Part shown: positions 3,951-5,623 of the stretch, piece after piece
Layout of the letters: every line of letters starts with the position of its first letter
Numbering within the stretch: position 1 is the first letter of the stretch
Assembly: GCA_023393155.1 (NCBI GenBank)
Contig: JAEWML010000087.1
Span: 1-5,623, forward strand
Reading direction: 5' to 3'
DNA length: 5,623 nucleotides
From: Bacillota bacterium
GTDB lineage: Bacteria; Bacillota; Clostridia; Oscillospirales; Oscillospiraceae
The notes under the pieces: generated by a model
What the model was told of the DNA's origin: nothing
Databases searched by the model: none
Seen by the model: the letters and a program-made list of their open reading frames with translations, nothing else
Made by a program: the position numbers and the translations under genes

Positions 3951-5623
3951 TACTGTTTTTCCATTCCGCAGGGGGCGGCCGTCCGGGCGGCGGCGCGGTC
4001 GCCGGTGATAGCGCCGTACAGCCGATAGCCGCCGGAAAAATTGCAACAGTCATAGCCGCTCTGGCTCAGAATCCGGCAGGCAAGATAGCTCCTAAGTCCG
4101 GTCTGGCACATGACGTACACGGGCTTTCCGGGGGGAAGCTTACCCATCCGCCCTCGCAGCTCATCCACGGGAAGGTTGATAAAGCCCTCCGCGTGTCCGT
4201 CGGCGTATTCCTCCGCCGTGCGGGTGTCAAGCAGGGTGACGCTGCCGTCCCTCGGCAGGGCGTCCACCTCATCCCAGTGAAACTGCTTCACCGTGCCCTT
4301 TGCCAGATTTTCAATCATAAAGCCCGCCATATTTACCGGGTCCTTCGCGGAGGAATAGGGCGGCGCATAGGCAAGGTCCAGATCCTTCAATTGCAGCGCC
4401 GTCAGCCCCGCGTGCATGGCGGTGGCCAGCACGTCGATGCGCTTGTCAACGCCGTCGCAGCCCACGATCTGTGCGCCCAACAGCCGATAGGTCCCTTTTT
4501 CAAACACCACCTTCACGGTCATTACCGTGCCGCCGGGGTAATATCCGGCGTGGTTCATCGGGGAGAGCACCACCTTGTCGCAGTCAATCCCGGCCTTTTT
4601 TGCCGTCCGCTCGTTGATTCCGGTGGCAGCCACCGTCAAACCAAACAGCTTGAGGACGGAGGAGCCCTGCGCCCCTGAATACCGGCTGTCCCCGCCGCAG
4701 ATATTGTCTGCGGCGATGCGGCCCTGCTTGTTGGCGGGACCCGCCAGAGAAATCACCGCGTGCTCCCCCGTGATGTACTGCTTCACCTGCACCGCGTCAC
4801 CCACGGCGTAGATATCGGGGATGGAAGTCTCCATCCGGTCGTTTACCGCGATGCTGTCCTTCAGCCCCAGCTCCAGCCCCGCGTCCCTTGCAAGGCGGGT
4901 GTCCGGGGTCACGCCGATGGCCAGCACCACCATGTCCGCATGAAGCGACTCCTCCCCCTTCAAAAGCACGTTGACACCGCCGTCCGCTTCGGAAAAGCCC
5001 TCCACGGAATGCCCCAGCAGCAGCCGCACGCCCTTTTCCCGCAGCTCCGCGTGGAGGAAAGCAGCCATATCTTCATCCAGCGGGTTGAGTACTTGCCCGG
5101 GTCGCTGGACAAGGGTCACATCCATCCCCAGCTCCCGCAGATTTTCCGCCAGCTCCAGACTGATGAAGCCCCCGCCGCAGAGAATCACAGATTTGGGAAC
5201 CTCCCGCTCCACAAATTCCCGGATGCGCAGCGTATCCTCCACGGTACGCAGGGTAAACAGCTTGTGCAGTCCCACGCCGGGAAGCTCCGGCTGGGTGGGC
5301 TTTGCGCCGGGAGAGAGAAGCAGTTTGTCGTAAGGCTCCTCAAACTCCTCCCCGCTTTCCAGCTTGCGGACGGTGACGGTTTTGCGCTCCGGATGAAGGG
5401 CGGTGACCTCATGGCGCACCCGCATATCCACCCGAAACCGGGCAAAAAAGCTTTCGGGGGTTTGCAGCGTCAGCTCCTCCGGGTCCTCGATGATTCCGCC
5501 CACGTAATAGGGCAGTCCGCAGTTGGCATAAGACACATAGCCGGACCGCTCAAACACCACAATTTCGGCTTTTTCGTCCAGACGGCGGATGCGGGCCGCA
5601 GCCGTGGCCCCGCCCGCCACGCC
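3950..5623 (-). CDS. CoA-disulfide reductase-type FAD/NAD(P)H oxidoreductase fused to rhodanese (5' end beyond window)
   Basis: Family enzymes use FAD, NAD(P)H and one redox cysteine to reduce CoA disulfide, CoA persulfide or polysulfide; the rhodanese domain handles sulfane sulfur as a cysteine persulfide. Of 557 visible residues, the first (GVAGGATAAARIRR) are the end of the FAD dinucleotide motif, so only a handful of N-terminal residues are missing; the GTG at 5620 encodes this motif's Val and is not the start. Visible residues: redox C35 in SYANCGLPYYVGG; NAD(P)H site GGGFISLELAE at 150-160; second FAD motif YAVGDA at 272-277; a dimerisation domain from about 320 with HAGYYPGG (358-365) and LAYAPPYSSAKDPVN (417-431), carrying the tyrosines characteristic of CoA-disulfide reductases. 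The rhodanese domain spans about 448-541, with LDTRTAEEY and active loop CQTGLRS (C506). The tail ends PCGMEKQ with another cysteine. The exact substrate (CoA disulfide, CoA persulfide, polysulfide) cannot be read from sequence. The strong terminator at its end separates it from pst. Confidence 0.9.
   Translation of the reverse strand, partial: GVAGGATAAARIRRLDEKAEIVVFERSGYVSYANCGLPYYVGGIIEDPEELTLQTPESFFARFRVDMRVRHEVTALHPERKTVTVRKLESGEEFEEPYDKLLLSPGAKPTQPELPGVGLHKLFTLRTVEDTLRIREFVEREVPKSVILCGGGFISLELAENLRELGMDVTLVQRPGQVLNPLDEDMAAFLHAELREKGVRLLLGHSVEGFSEADGGVNVLLKGEESLHADMVVLAIGVTPDTRLARDAGLELGLKDSIAVNDRMETSIPDIYAVGDAVQVKQYITGEHAVISLAGPANKQGRIAADNICGGDSRYSGAQGSSVLKLFGLTVAATGINERTAKKAGIDCDKVVLSPMNHAGYYPGGTVMTVKVVFEKGTYRLLGAQIVGCDGVDKRIDVLATAMHAGLTALQLKDLDLAYAPPYSSAKDPVNMAGFMIENLAKGTVKQFHWDEVDALPRDGSVTLLDTRTAEEYADGHAEGFINLPVDELRGRMGKLPPGKPVYVMCQTGLRSYLACRILSQSGYDCCNFSGGYRLYGAITGDRAAARTAAPCGMEKQ

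Noticed and set aside
3825..4046. Small minus-strand frame encoding a segment (KPPAPNLGRAAF) also seen in the plus-strand frame at 3893
   Set aside because: The shared peptide is only the 40-bp palindromic terminator read from both strands; it is not a repeated protein motif.
3893..4678. Long plus-strand open frame of 261 codons opposite the rhodanese/reductase gene
   Set aside because: It lies antisense to a gene with intact catalytic motifs, its translation has no recognisable domain and a composition typical of G+C-rich shadow frames, and no ribosome binding site was noted.
5618..5620. GTG as start codon of the reductase gene
   Set aside because: The frame stays open to the window edge and the preceding Gly plus this Val belong to the GGVAGG FAD-binding motif, so the true start lies outside the window.

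Overview
The window holds a phosphate-uptake operon followed, on the same strand, by the end of a flavin disulfide reductase gene. Everything coding lies on the minus strand, so transcription runs from high to low coordinates. The sequence is visibly G+C-rich with strongly G/C-biased third codon positions. PstS is a lipoprotein, the ribosome binding sites are strong GGAGG types, and the putative phosphate-control site is of the Gram-positive TTTACA repeat kind. Together with the clostridial-looking Pst proteins, this suggests a G+C-rich member of the Clostridia (Oscillospiraceae/Ruminococcaceae-like gut Firmicutes). That placement is an inference from style and not a phylogenetic result.

Layout, in the order of transcription. 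(1) 5623-3950: all but the first few residues of an FAD/NAD(P)H coenzyme A-disulfide reductase-type enzyme fused to a C-terminal rhodanese domain; its 5' end lies beyond the window. (2) 3950-3911: a perfect 40-bp palindrome with A and T tails, a strong intrinsic terminator touching the stop codon. (3) 3910-3790: a short non-coding stretch with alternative small inverted repeats. (4) 3789-3755: a second hairpin followed by T residues, whose tail runs into two TTTACA repeats spaced 11 bp apart (3757-3741), a probable PhoP/PhoB box. (5) 3646-1: pstS, pstC, pstA, pstB and the start of phoU. Every junction overlaps (three ATGA, one TAATG), so this is one tightly coupled operon in the usual order.

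How the genes work together: PstS is the membrane-anchored phosphate receptor, PstC and PstA form the membrane channel, PstB is the ATPase, and PhoU links transporter state to the phosphate-sensing kinase and limits uptake. The regulator genes (phoP/phoR type) are not in the window.

The most notable observation is in PstS. Its conserved blocks are in swapped order. The half that is normally C-terminal (SREDGSGTRG block, AIGYVSLG block, ATGLAKDFIDF block) directly follows the lipoprotein signal. The half that is normally N-terminal (ITVAGSSSVTP block, DIGMASREL block, IFTGETTSW block) comes last and ends the protein. This is the pattern of a circular permutation with new termini at the hinge between the two lobes. 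The gene is otherwise intact and sits precisely in the operon, so it is probably functional.
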